A DNA stretch of 64,000 nt from CAZCBX01 sp964497185 (lineage in GTDB: Bacteria; Bdellovibrionota_G; JALEGL01; JAGRMV01), in NCBI GenBank assembly GCA_964497185.1, contig CAZCBX010000012.1, positions 10,545 to 74,544 of the forward strand, written 5' to 3'. The notes under the pieces were generated by a model, which saw only the letters and a list, made by a program, of their open reading frames with translations, did no database searches and was not told the DNA's origin. Within the stretch, counting starts at the first letter, position 1. Every line of letters starts with the position of its first letter. Positions 40,501 through 49,805 of the stretch are shown here, one piece after another. Both the position numbers and the translations under genes were made by a program.

Positions 40501-43500
40501 CAGTCGGCAATGCCGTCGCCATCGCTGTCGCGGTCGATGTAGTCGGGAATGCTGTCGCTGGTGCTTGGCGCCACTGCACTGGCATCGGTATTGGTGGGTG
40601 CCAGTTCCGAAGCAAAGATTAACCCATCGGCATCATCATTGGTCATGTCGATGTTCAAACCAATGCAGCCACCCAGCTCACCGCCAGCATAGTCAATGTT
40701 CCCATCGTTGTCCGCATCGCACGTATCACGGCCGTTTTCGACCACATCGGCCACCCCGTCGTTGTCGCTGTCGGGATCGACAAAGTCTGGACGATACCCG
40801 TCACCGGCTGGGCCCATTGTGCCTACGGCCATGCCGTTGTCGTTATCGCTGTTGACCAGTTCGGATAAGGTGATGGGATCATCGGTACCAATATTCATGT
40901 CTGGGTCATAAGCCATGCGCTCGGCATCACTCACGCGATCATCGCCGTTGACATCCAGGTCGGAGATGATCGACCCGGCTTCATCCAAATCGGGCAAGCC
41001 GTCGTTGTCTGAATCGAGGTCATAGGCATTGGCATCGGCGTCACCATCGGCATTGGGCAACTGGCCCGCTGCTTGGGAATAAACCGTGGTGTATTCTGCG
41101 TCTTCAATGGCGCCATCGGTATTGACATCCAATGCACCCAATTCTCCCGCGTCAATTTGTCCGTTGTCATTGACATCCAACGTGCCCAGCCCAAACTCAA
41201 CCAAGTCGGGGATGCCGTCGCTGTCGCTGTCGGTATCCAAATAATTTTCGGTGCCATCGGCATCGGCATCGTCGGTGCCCTCGACACCGTCGAGTACGCC
41301 ATCGTTGTCGCTGTCGGTGTCGGTGTAATTGGGCACGCCATCGCCGTCAGTGTCGGGACATACAAACCCGTTGGGACATTCAACATCGTCTTCCAAACCG
41401 TCATTGTCTGAATCCCCCGCTCCGGGACCACCATCATCGACGTCTTGAATATCGGGAATGCCATCACCGTCGGTGTCGCCACAGGCTGGTGCATCGGCAC
41501 ACTCGACACTGTCAGGGGTGCCATCGCCATCGCTGTCGGTGTCATCATAATCAGGGTTGCCATCGCCATCGGTATCCAACGTATTGGATTCGTACGCATC
41601 CAAAATACCGTCGCCATCTTCATCGGCTGTTTCCGCTGAGTCAGGCGTACCATCGCCATCGCTGTCGGTATCCGTATAGTTTGGTATGCCGTCGCCATCG
41701 GTATCAGGACAAGTGACTCCGTTGGGACATTCCACATCATCGTTGATGCCGTCGCCATCGCTGTCACCCGCGCCTGGACCATCGTCATCGGCATCGAGCC
41801 AATCGACAATGCCATCGCCATCGGTGTCGGGACAGTTGGGTGCTTGCACGGCCGTACATTCGGCGCTGTCCAAATTGCCGTCGCCATCGGCATCGGTGTC
41901 ATTGAAGTCGGCGTTGCCGTCCCCGTCGGTGTCCACGGTGTTGGACTCATATGCATCAATGATGCCGTCGCTGTCGGTGTCGCCCGTCTCTGAAGCATCA
42001 AGCACACCATCATTGTCACTGTCGGGGTCGGTGTAATTGGGAATGTTGTCCCCATCGGTATCGGCACACACGGTGCCTCCGGGACATTCGGCTTGATCGG
42101 TTAACCCATCACCATCGGAATCGCCTACGCCCGGTCCTGCACCAGCAGGATCCAACCAATCGGCAATGCCGTCGCCATCGGTATCGGGACAATCGGGTGT
42201 TTGCATGGCTGTACACTCAGCACTGTCCAAATCGCCGTCGCCATCGGCATCGGTGTCATTATAGTCCGCGTTGCCGTCACCATCCACATCAACTGTATTG
42301 GATTCATATGCATCTAAAATGCCATCGCTGTCGGTGTCACCGGTTTCTACCGCATCGGGCAAACCATCGCCATCGCTGTCGGTGTCGGAATAGTTGGGCA
42401 CACCATCGCCATCGGCGTCGGGGCAGATGACGCCGTTGGGACATTCCACGTCATCGTTGATGCCGTCGCCATCGCTGTCACCCGCGCCAGGACCATCGTC
42501 ATCGGCATCGAGCCAATCGGCGATGCCATCACCATCGGTATCGGGACAGTTGGGTGCTTGCACGGCCGTACATTCGGCGCTGTCCAAATTACCGTCGCCA
42601 TCGGCATCGGTGTCATTGAAGTCGGCATTGCCGTCCCCGTCGGTGTCCACGGTGTTGGACTCATACGCATCAATAATGCCATCGCTGTCGGTGTCACCCA
42701 ATTCAAGTTGATCGGTCACACCGTCGTTGTCACTGTCGCTGTCGGTGTAATCAGGCACACCATCGCCGTCGGTGTCGGGACAAATGTATCCACCGGGACA
42801 TTCAGCATCGTCATTTAGAGTATCGCCATCCGAATCACCTGTACCCGGCCCTGCATCTTGCGCATCCAACCAATCGGGAATGTCATCGCCATCAGCATCA
42901 CCACAATCGGGGGCGTCTGCACATTCTGCGCTGTCCAAATCGCCGTCGCCATCGGCATCGGTGTCATTAAAGTCCGCGTTGCCATCATTGTCGGTATCAA
43001 TCACATTGGACTCATAGGCGTCCAAAATACCATCGCTATCGGTATCGCCGTTTTCAAGGGCATCGGCAATGCCATCATTGTCTGAATCGGTGTCCATAAA
43101 GTTGGGCACACCATCTCGGTCTGAATCAGACGGCGCTTGCAAGCTTCCATGTTCGTCTTCATCAAGAATGCCATCGTTGTCTGTGTCTAGGTCACGAAAA
43201 TCGGGCGCGTTGTCATTGGCTGAATCTACGTTGGATAAATTGGCATACAATAGGACAGGTGCTGACGTATTGTAAACCAATGGCAAAGTGGCATAGTCCA
43301 CAATGTCACTGCCTGCTTCCTGTGCATCCAGCAAACCATCTCCATCTGCATCGGTATCCAAATAGTCCACGTTGCCGGCAGAATCGGTGTTAGCCAAGTT
43401 ATCCGAATTGGTAACCAGGAAAGCTTCGTTTTCGATGTACCCATCCACACTGCCATCGTCTCCATCGTAATCGTCTTGCGCTGGATCAATGTTGTTGTTG

Positions 43501-46500
43501 GTATGGGCCTCAAGCCAATCGGCAATGCCATCGCCGTCGCTGTCGCGATCCAAGTAATCGGGCGTTACGTCCACAAAAGACAAATCCATCACCACTGAAT
43601 CGGTGTTGGTGGGGGCTTCTTCCGAAGCATATACATAGTCATCGGCATCATCATTGAGCACGCAACCATTGCCTTCTGCGGGGTAATCAATTTCGCCATC
43701 GTCATTGGCATCGCAAGTTTCACGCCCGTTTTCAACCAAGTCCGCAATGCCGTCGTTGTCGCTGTCGCGATCATTGTAGTCAGGACGGTATCCATTGCCG
43801 GTGCTGCCGTAAGTGCCCAATACATCGTTATCGCCATTGGCAAGATCACCAAATAAAATCTCACCATCAACCATGCGTTCGGCTTCGGTAATTTCATTGT
43901 CATTGTTGGTGTCTTTGTCGGACACGGTCGTGCCTGCTTCATCGATATCGGGCAGACCATCATTGTCCGAATCCAAATCTCGCGCATCACTTAAACCGTC
44001 ACCGTCAAAGTCAGGCACTTGATCTTCAGCATGAGAATACGCGGTGGTGTATTCATCTTCTTCGATGGCGCCATTGTCATTGGTATCCAACGCTCCAGGC
44101 ACTTCACCATCGCCGGCTTCAATGATGCCGTCGTTGTCGGTATCCAAACTGCCAAAGCCATACTCGATGTAATCCGGAATGCCATCGTTATCGGAATCTA
44201 AATCCAATTTGTCTTTATCGCCGTCACCATCGGTATCGCCATCAAATTCGCTGCCATCTGCCAAGCCGTCATTGTCCGAATCTGGATCCAGGTAATCAGC
44301 AATGCCGTCTCCATCCGAGTCTGTATTGGCGTTGCCGCCATTGTCTTGATTTTCAATGATCTCATTGGCATCGGTGATGCCATCGTTGTCATCATCTACA
44401 TCACGGTAATCGGGCTCTCCATCGCCGTCTTCATTGCCGCCACCCTCGGTGGTGTCATCAATGCCGTTGTTGTCGGAGTCGGTGTCACGGTAGTTTGGCA
44501 CCCCATCACCATCGGCATCCCCACTGCCCTCTTGGCTGTTGGTAAACCCATCGCCATCATCATCGCGCGGCAGATTCACTGAATTGCTACCCGATAGCCC
44601 AATGGACTCTCCATCGCCATCGGCAGCTGTTTGCGAATTGTAACCACCTACGACAAAAGAGTTTGAAAAATTGGCAGAGTACGTGGACACCGGATCGGTG
44701 CAGGCATCATTGACGCCGTCATCATCAGGATGCGCGGCCGCACCGCCCAACGGGTTATCGGGGGTAGAGGTGTCCGGCACAATGGTGCAATTGTGATCGA
44801 CGGCAAACTCGTAGACCACGTACTCACCCGCATCCAGCTGGTCCAAGCCTGCTTCATCTTGCACAGGCCACTGCAAATTTTGTACATCACTGCTGCTTGA
44901 TGGATAAGCTGCGTCGGCATCCTCACCTGCACGAATGGCGGCTGTAATATCGGTATTGACCCCTGCACAATTGGCTGTGGTCCAAGTTCGGCAAGTCGTT
45001 GGGTTTTGTGCCCCTGCGCCTGTCGAGCAATGGTAGGCGTTTATTGTATTGGGCGTGTACTGCAACCCACGGGCCAGATTATCAAAGACGTTTTGAATTT
45101 GATACGCGGTTTTGGTGCCAGCATTGCGAACCATCAAACGGTAAGTGGCATCATCATTTCCATCAATCATTTGAATGGGATTGTCTGTGGCAGCAGTATC
45201 AAAACATTTGGTAAATGAAAGATCGGGGCTGGTGACCGTGTAAAATACACTGTCGGTGCTGTTGTTATTGCTTATGCTCGATACCGTACCCGAACCAGAC
45301 GTCGGGTTGTCCCAGCGAATTTCCGCACGGTTACGGTAATTATTTGCGCTGGCATTGGTGTTGATCGAACCCGTTAGAACAAATACAATTTCACGCGCCA
45401 CGTTGTCGGTATAAGTGTTGGTGATTTCGCCCGTGTCCACATAAAAAGTGTTGGCGCTGGATGTGTTCCAGTTGGCATTATCGGTGGGATCGTTTTCAAA
45501 ACATATATTGGGGTAAGTTGTGGAACAGTATGGACCTGCACCACTGATGCCGCCCTGTACAACCACCGTAGTTGGATTGCCCCACCAGTCTACACCGCTT
45601 CCACCTGAACTATTGCGTTCTAAATCTCGCACTTCAAAATCGCTGGCTTTGCCTTCGGGCACTTCAAATTCAATCTCGAATGTCAGTTCATCACCCACCA
45701 CACCGGGGTTGGGACCGCTGGTTAAGGCTTTGGTTACCAAAGGCGTATAAACTTTGACTGTGGAGGTGTCACGCACACGAGGAAATTGAGCGGCAACGCC
45801 CCCTGGCTCATTGTCATAAAGAACATTTGTGGTGGTGGTAATGATTTGATCATACTTGGCGTCCTGGCTCACACGAACATCAAATTCAATGACACATTCG
45901 GGCGCGGGGTCGCCATTGGCAATGTTTAAACCAGAAATTCGAATGCCTGTTTCATCACTGGCCGTCACATCGGGCGTAAGGGTGCTGCATCCAGCACCGG
46001 AAAGCGTGATGTTGTAATCACACGTCGGCGTTCCAGCAGTGCCAGGATCTTCATCACAGTCCGCTGAATTTGAAACCGGTTGCAACGGATATTCCGTGGC
46101 TGCATCTTCTGGCAGCAAATCGGTAAATTCAATGTCATAGGCAACACGATCCCCAATGTTGGTCAGGGTCACTTCATAAGTGATGATGTCACCAGCATCC
46201 ACATTTTCTACATTGCCATCGCCGTCAATCACTGCATCGGCCCGCTCATTGTTGAATGCTGAGGCCACCTTTTCCACAGTGAGAATGGGCGCCAAACCAG
46301 TAAAGGCCACTGTACTGGTCAAGGGCACTTCTACGTTGGTTTCCGTATCGCTGTAGGTTGCACTCACAATGTTGTTTCGGTTTAAACCATTTTGAATCGG
46401 CTCGCTGGTGGCCGTTAAGGTAAACAGAAAAGAGATGGTTTTGACAGACCCGTCCACATCATTAAAATCACCAAACGTCCAAGCAATTGAATTTTCCGCT

Positions 46501-48437
46501 GCCATGCCCAGTGCTGTCGTGCCATCGGGCATGTTAATATTGGCGGTGGTATCTGCGCTTTTAATTCCCCATTGGTTGTTGGCTGGTGGCGCGGCATTGG
46601 TCACGCCATTGCCCGCATACGTTAAATTACCTGCAGGCGCTTCAAATAGGGGTGTGGGCAAGTAATCGGTGATCACCAAATTTTCAACATCGCCGCCCGG
46701 AATATCGATCACCACCTCGTAGGTCACCACATCGCCAGCTTCAATTTCGATGGGGTCAGGCACGACCGTACTGCCATTGATATTGACCACAAATTTTTCA
46801 AGATTGGTGATGGTCTGAATTTTGGCCTCTGCATCGTCAGAACGATTCTGTCCAGGATTGCCACCCACAATGTCATAATCGAAGTCAACATTGTTCACCA
46901 ATACATCGCCCGCATCAACTTCGGACGTATCGCCAGCCACAGCGCCAACAAACTCGTTTTCAACCAATGTGCGATAAGAAAGCGTGATGGCTGTGTTTTG
47001 ATTTTCAGCACCGGTGATCAACGAATCGCCGCCTGGATTCAAATCTTGATCGGATAAAATTCCCGACAGGTCAATGGTAATGGTGGTTTCGCCGTTGCCG
47101 TCTGGACCGCTAATAACCAAATAACCGGGCGTGTCTGCCTGAACTGTATTTTGATCATACACCGTGGTGACATCATCCTCGATCACAGAAATGGTGACCC
47201 CTTGGTATGCACCCGCGGGTGCCACAATGGTATGGCCGTCACCAATGACATCGGTAATGATCATGTTGCCGAGGGTAAAATAATCGGAAATATCAATTTC
47301 GGTGGTCCATGTGATGGTGTCACCGGGCGTCAGTCCATTGCCATCCACGTCATTTTCAACGGAGGAACTTTTTCGCAAAGCCACGGATTTTGCCGTGACG
47401 TCTTCATCATCCGTACCTGACACCATACCAAATTCATCCGCATCCACGGTGACTGTATTGCCAATGACCACAGAGGTGCCGGTGTTGGGGTCCAAAATAT
47501 TGGTCAAGGTGACTGGATTGACTTCAGGGATGTATCCTTCCACTGAGATTTCAAAATCCATGGATAGCGTGGTGTAAACAATTTCAAGCTCGCCATAAGT
47601 GGGCGACATCACATCGTTGTCAAAAGTACAGCTATCCAAGCCCATGAGCAGGGGTGTGATAACAAAACTCGAACAATCGCCATCATCGGGAGAGGTCAAC
47701 ACAAACTCTTGGGGAAAAGTGTCACGAATCACGACATTGGTTAAAGTTTGTCCTGTCGCGAGTCCACCAGAGATGGTGTAGGTGAAGGGATCAGAAGGTC
47801 CTGTTGAAGTAAGGCCAGGCTGGTCTGAGCTTTTATTGATGTTGATTAGGGACGGCGTAAGATTGGTGGTCTGCGCCACACTGCATACCGTGGGTGCTTC
47901 TGAACAGGTGCCGTAATTGTTGCTGGGAGAAGCCCCCAAAGCAAATACGCCCCGTATATCGCGGATCACATCGGCCTCAAACAATGTTTGCTCAGGCGCA
48001 TCGGTGGGCGTTAGTTCGAAGTCACATGCGATGGCAGGCTGAGATGGCGTCAGTTGGCCGATGCCAGGAATGGCCGTCACCACCGTTTCTCCAGTGAGCA
48101 CCGACAACAATTCGCCCGTCACAGGATCGGTATAGGTGCTATCCGATGGCGCGGGTCCTTCAACCGTGGGCGCCTGGCCTAGCCCGTAAGCCCCACAATC
48201 CACTCCAGACAACGTCCATTCGGGTGGCAAAATAAAACGGAAATAAGGATAGTAACCAGTATCGGTCGCCGTGGCCGGCACTTGATCATCATTGTTCAGC
48301 GTCAAGGTGAGCGTAACGTTTTGATCGATTAAAGGTGCGTTATTGACTTCAACAGAGAGATCGGGATCCGTGGCCGCCCATGTTTGAAAAGAAAGAATAA
48401 AAAACAAGCAAAAGCATAGAGATCGATAGAAAGGCAT
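37590..48437 (-). CDS. Giant exported TSP3-repeat / OmpA surface protein
   Basis: A 3615-aa protein. Order: signal peptide (1-22); about 1,260 residues of DUF11-like beta-sandwich repeats (e.g. ITDYLPTPLFEAP, TKALTSGPNPGVVGDELTFE); about 1,760 residues of thrombospondin type-3 calcium-binding repeats (DxDxDGxxD) from roughly 1285 to 3045; a Cys-rich stretch (near 2836); a double hydrophobic segment (about 3048-3104, GLWLLGCASGQNGLLWMLMG then TLLLMMIVAMGGQAYALN); an outer-membrane barrel-like region (about 3104-3420); a PEGA-like segment; and an OmpA peptidoglycan-binding domain (about 3500-3610, AHTDSDGPMDYNLQLSIRRA). It would reach from the outer membrane to the outside, possibly as adhesin or prey-contact protein. 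Repeats are described separately. Confidence 0.88.
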   Translation of the reverse strand: MPFYRSLCFCLFFILSFQTWAATDPDLSVEVNNAPLIDQNVTLTLTLNNDDQVPATATDTGYYPYFRFILPPEWTLSGVDCGAYGLGQAPTVEGPAPSDSTYTDPVTGELLSVLTGETVVTAIPGIGQLTPSQPAIACDFELTPTDAPEQTLFEADVIRDIRGVFALGASPSNNYGTCSEAPTVCSVAQTTNLTPSLININKSSDQPGLTSTGPSDPFTYTISGGLATGQTLTNVVIRDTFPQEFVLTSPDDGDCSSFVITPLLMGLDSCTFDNDVMSPTYGELEIVYTTLSMDFEISVEGYIPEVNPVTLTNILDPNTGTSVVIGNTVTVDADEFGMVSGTDDEDVTAKSVALRKSSSVENDVDGNGLTPGDTITWTTEIDISDYFTLGNMIITDVIGDGHTIVAPAGAYQGVTISVIEDDVTTVYDQNTVQADTPGYLVISGPDGNGETTITIDLSGILSDQDLNPGGDSLITGAENQNTAITLSYRTLVENEFVGAVAGDTSEVDAGDVLVNNVDFDYDIVGGNPGQNRSDDAEAKIQTITNLEKFVVNINGSTVVPDPIEIEAGDVVTYEVVIDIPGGDVENLVITDYLPTPLFEAPAGNLTYAGNGVTNAAPPANNQWGIKSADTTANINMPDGTTALGMAAENSIAWTFGDFNDVDGSVKTISFLFTLTATSEPIQNGLNRNNIVSATYSDTETNVEVPLTSTVAFTGLAPILTVEKVASAFNNERADAVIDGDGNVENVDAGDIITYEVTLTNIGDRVAYDIEFTDLLPEDAATEYPLQPVSNSADCDEDPGTAGTPTCDYNITLSGAGCSTLTPDVTASDETGIRISGLNIANGDPAPECVIEFDVRVSQDAKYDQIITTTTNVLYDNEPGGVAAQFPRVRDTSTVKVYTPLVTKALTSGPNPGVVGDELTFEIEFEVPEGKASDFEVRDLERNSSGGSGVDWWGNPTTVVVQGGISGAGPYCSTTYPNICFENDPTDNANWNTSSANTFYVDTGEITNTYTDNVAREIVFVLTGSINTNASANNYRNRAEIRWDNPTSGSGTVSSISNNNSTDSVFYTVTSPDLSFTKCFDTAATDNPIQMIDGNDDATYRLMVRNAGTKTAYQIQNVFDNLARGLQYTPNTINAYHCSTGAGAQNPTTCRTWTTANCAGVNTDITAAIRAGEDADAAYPSSSSDVQNLQWPVQDEAGLDQLDAGEYVVYEFAVDHNCTIVPDTSTPDNPLGGAAAHPDDDGVNDACTDPVSTYSANFSNSFVVGGYNSQTAADGDGESIGLSGSNSVNLPRDDDGDGFTNSQEGSGDADGDGVPNYRDTDSDNNGIDDTTEGGGNEDGDGEPDYRDVDDDNDGITDANEIIENQDNGGNANTDSDGDGIADYLDPDSDNDGLADGSEFDGDTDGDGDKDKLDLDSDNDGIPDYIEYGFGSLDTDNDGIIEAGDGEVPGALDTNDNGAIEEDEYTTAYSHAEDQVPDFDGDGLSDARDLDSDNDGLPDIDEAGTTVSDKDTNNDNEITEAERMVDGEILFGDLANGDNDVLGTYGSTGNGYRPDYNDRDSDNDGIADLVENGRETCDANDDGEIDYPAEGNGCVLNDDADDYVYASEEAPTNTDSVVMDLSFVDVTPDYLDRDSDGDGIADWLEAHTNNNIDPAQDDYDGDDGSVDGYIENEAFLVTNSDNLANTDSAGNVDYLDTDADGDGLLDAQEAGSDIVDYATLPLVYNTSAPVLLYANLSNVDSANDNAPDFRDLDTDNDGILDEDEHGSLQAPSDSDRDGVPNFMDTDSDNDGIADALENGDTDSDGILDAYESNVIDTDNDGNADFNDTDADGDGDLDSAECADAPDCGDADGDDIPDWLDAQDAGPGTGDSDGDTLNDDAECPGGYICPDTDGDGVPDYTDSDSDNDGVTDQLELGDTDSDGIIDAYESNTVDTDGDGNADFNDTDADGDGNLDSAECTAVQAPNCPDTDGDGIADWLDADDDGPGAGDSDGDGINDDVECPNGVICPDADGDGVPNYSDTDSDGDGLPDAVETGDTDSDGILDAYESNTVDVDGDGNADYNDTDADGDGDLDSAECTAMQTPDCPDTDGDGIADWLDPAGAGPGVGDSDGDGLTDQAECPGGTVCADTDGDNIPNYTDPDSDNDGVLDASETGDTDSDGIIDAYESNTVDTDGDGNADFNDTDADGDGNLDSAECTAVQAPNCPDTDGDGIVDWLDADDDGPGAGDSDGDGINDDVECPNGVTCPDTDGDGIPNYTDTDSDGDGTPDSAETADEDGDGILDAYESNTLDTDGDGNPDYDDTDSDGDGTPDSVECADAPACGDTDGDGIPDIQDVDDGGPGAGDSDNDGLEDDVECPNGFVCPDTDGDGVPNYTDTDSDNDGVLDGVEGTDDADADGTENYLDTDSDSDGIPDLVEFGLGTLDVNDNGQIDAGELGALDVNTDGAIEDAEYTTVYSQAAGQLPNADGDADANAYDLDSDNDGLPDLDEAGSIISDLDVNGDDRVSDAERMAYDPDMNIGTDDPITLSELVNSDNDNGMAVGTMGPAGDGYRPDFVDPDSDNDGVADVVENGRDTCDADNDGNIDYAGGELGGCIGLNIDMTNDDADGLIFASELAPTNTDASAVAPSTSDSIPDYIDRDSDGDGIADWLEAHTNDNIDPTMDNYDFDNNGYIENEAFLITDPMDLVNSEIVGGPLPDIYDLDSDGDTITDSQESGAPVADYASVPGTLSIDTASNIVDLYAELYSSDAINDNQPDFRDINSDNDGITDAVEKGAGTDPVDVDTDGVPDFQESDGDGGDPDNDGLTNSEEITLGTEFFDPTTTDDPGCIGVSNCVCSDGCKALGTTPNCPFDDPANSAWFDEGAPYSAADPFLDPSLVSNDADGDGCSDCFEGAVSFSNPNVADTDGDTINDCVEYNTGSSPVLADTDGDGCSDTCEIFGSGPDCDVTGAAWFTQAGTPENPLTDPTTDADADGDGLSDCAELSVHLTDPNNEDTDGGGIDDGFEINSFNSDPLDPLDDCPNTNDSDNDGLTDCEEIDLGLDPFTPSGNIQGSGTTGLWLLGCASGQNGLLWMLMGIIMLMSLGRAFRKTLLLMMIVAMGGQAYALNTQLFRPILGQEREGVTNYASRGLTHGQVEFGIYASFLENALEFGVDDDQVDQIVKSFLTTEAMLAWGVSERFTLHVSLPFNPYSNVEPIANFQDTQDFSLGDARISATIFLGSTQPEDLYKSWTVGLVPFVTIPFNNEDDFFGDTNFTGGAYLVMDRYIHKNHYLALNVGSRFRERERLINLVVDDEFLYGLTYTYRISCASRWDLIADFTGSTTYREFFSQEISSPLEAFFSVRHRSPGDRWEWTGGFGRGTNNGYGSPDYHVYTGLTYRFANKRPTRPHPCQAVTQPEPAPAPAPKPIVEEGMLDFQIMNADQKPVSLPFVLTTEMGKQLTSIVSNRLRRTLPVGRYVIVVKENGEDKNIPLTISASQTTEKVFILTPKVEDAPEPKVEYIDPIYFEVNQATIDPQSYATINHVAEVIKRYDNVKSVSVQAHTDSDGPMDYNLQLSIRRANAVKDYLVGQGINESKIRIAGFGEAKPRVANTSAANKAKNRRVEFELSLSDQTINIINR
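39127..39297 (-). other. Internal anchor plus signal-like segment in the giant protein
   Basis: Residues about 3048-3104: a Gly/Cys-rich linker and hydrophobic stretch ending in LGRAFRK (like a C-terminal sorting or anchor signal), followed at once by TLLLMMIVAMGGQAYALN, which looks like a complete signal peptide of a second outer-membrane protein. The reading frame is unbroken across the junction. Confidence 0.65.
40125..41215 (-). repeat. Super-repeat A' (about 350 aa) after the 119-aa array
   Basis: Encodes EFGLGTLDVNDNG, DAEYTTVYSQAAGQLP, DLDSDNDGLPDLDEAG, GYRPDFVDPDSDNDG, DWLEAHTNDNIDP and YIENEAFLIT to DFRDINSDNDGI, parallel to block A but diverged. Confidence 0.8.
41290..43065 (-). 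repeat. Five tandem 357-bp (119-aa) units in the TSP3 region
   Basis: Anchors TTGGA(C/T)TC (part of DAYESN) start at 41584, 41941, 42298, 42655 and 43006: three spacings of exactly 357 bp and one of 351. Each unit encodes GDTDSDGI-DAYESN, DTDADGDG-LDSAEC, PDTDGDGI-DWLD, DSDGDG and CP-TDGDGVPNYTDTDSD. Copies 2 and 4 are nearly identical in DNA. Confidence 0.9.
43145..44185 (-). repeat. Super-repeat A (about 340 aa) before the 119-aa array
   Basis: Encodes EYGFGSLDTDNDG through EEDEYTTAYSHAEDQVP, DLDSDNDGLPDIDEAG, GYRPDYNDRDSDNDG, DWLEAHTNNNIDP and YIENEAFLVT to DFRDLDTDNDGI. A matching block occurs after the array (40125-41215). Confidence 0.8.
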
Positions 48438-48521
48438 ACAAAATCATTCCACAGCTCTTTTTTTTTGTAAATTTTTTTAAGGTTTTGTATTGATTTTATG
48501 AATGTTTTTTACGTAAATGCT

Positions 48522-49787
48522 TTAACCACTGGCTTTTTCTCGCCACACGCGCGCGCCTACTTTGGATAATTTTTCTTCAATGCGCTGGTAGCCTCTATCC
48601 AGATGATAAATACGCCCAACCGTGGTTTGACCCTTGGCCACCAAACCAGCAAGAATCAATGACGCGCTGGCGCGCAAGTCCGTAGCCATCACCGGCGCCC
48701 CCTTTAAAGAACATTGCCCCTGAATGGTCAAACTTGATCCCTTGATGGAAATTTTGGCCCCCATTCTTACCAGCTCAGGCACGTGCATAAAGCGATTTTC
48801 AAAAATGGTTTCGGTCACCACACTTTGACCTTGTGCCTGGGTGAGTAGACTCACCATTTGTGCCTGCATATCGGTTGGAAAACCTGGATACGGCTCCGTG
48901 CGAAAATCCACGGCTTGATAGGCACCATCGCTGCGCACATGTATATCGCTCTCTTGACTTTCAATGTCGATACCCATGTTTTTCATTTTGGCCATCACGC
49001 TGTGCAGATGATCTGGGTTGGCTTGTTTTAACCGAATGTCTCCACCTGTAATGGCCGCTGCCACCATGAACGTGCCGGCTTCGATTCGATCGGGAAGATT
49101 TTGCACTGAAAAACCCTTCAGGTGATCGTTGCCTGTGATGGTCATCGTGGCTGTGCCAATGCCTTCTATGGTTGCGCCCATCTGCACAAGCGTTTCTGCA
49201 ATAAATACAACTTCGGGCTCGCGCGCGCAGTTGGTCAACGTAACAGGCTGACTGCCTCGCGCTGCCGCCGTCAACGCATTGATGGTGCCGGTGACAGTCA
49301 CTTGATCAAAAAATATTTCACACGCTTGCACTTGATCCAGCTTGGCCACCACGTCGCCATCGACGATTTCAATCTCGGCGCCCATTTTTTCAAATGCTTT
49401 TAAATGCAAATCAATGGGCCGCACGCCAATGGCACAGCCACCAGGCAAGGCCACCCTGGCTTGACCACAACGCGCCAACAAAGGACCCAACACAATCACC
49501 GATGCGCGCATTTTGCGCACCTGATCATAGGGTGCATGGGTTTCCAGAATCGATGGCGCATGAAGCTGCACTTGATCTTCATGACGCTCAATGCTCACGC
49601 CCAAGGGCGAGAGCAAACGTTGCATGGCGTGCATATCGGCCAAATCCGGAATGTTGGTGGCTGTGCAGGGTTGATCGGTTAATAACGCCAGCGGCAAAAG
49701 GGGCAATGCCGCATTTTTTGCACCACTGATGATGATTTCCCCTTCAAGGCGTTGTCCACCTTCAACACATAAATTTTCCAATGCCAT
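48522..49787 (-). CDS. murA: UDP-N-acetylglucosamine 1-carboxyvinyltransferase
   Basis: The 421-aa enzyme has SGAKNAALP (K24) and the catalytic Cys118 in LPGGCAIGVRPID, the residue that fosfomycin attacks. It transfers enolpyruvate from PEP to UDP-GlcNAc, the first committed step of peptidoglycan synthesis. Length is normal. Lies 18 bp after prmC, so it ends the prfA-prmC-murA operon. Confidence 0.96.
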   Translation of the reverse strand: MALENLCVEGGQRLEGEIIISGAKNAALPLLPLALLTDQPCTATNIPDLADMHAMQRLLSPLGVSIERHEDQVQLHAPSILETHAPYDQVRKMRASVIVLGPLLARCGQARVALPGGCAIGVRPIDLHLKAFEKMGAEIEIVDGDVVAKLDQVQACEIFFDQVTVTGTINALTAAARGSQPVTLTNCAREPEVVFIAETLVQMGATIEGIGTATMTITGNDHLKGFSVQNLPDRIEAGTFMVAAAITGGDIRLKQANPDHLHSVMAKMKNMGIDIESQESDIHVRSDGAYQAVDFRTEPYPGFPTDMQAQMVSLLTQAQGQSVVTETIFENRFMHVPELVRMGAKISIKGSSLTIQGQCSLKGAPVMATDLRASASLILAGLVAKGQTTVGRIYHLDRGYQRIEEKLSKVGARVWREKASG

Positions 49788-49805
49788 GCTTGGCCTCTTT
49801 TCTCA

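Noticed and set aside
40931..42067. 378-codon ORF rich in Met, Pro and Thr
   Set aside because: Shadow frame of the TSP3 calcium-binding repeats of the giant protein (same strand, shifted frame); low-complexity because the repeats are periodic.
41290..43065. Regular spaced repeats resembling a CRISPR array
   Set aside because: Period is 357 bp, the repeats are coding and in frame, and there are no short repeat/spacer units or cas genes.
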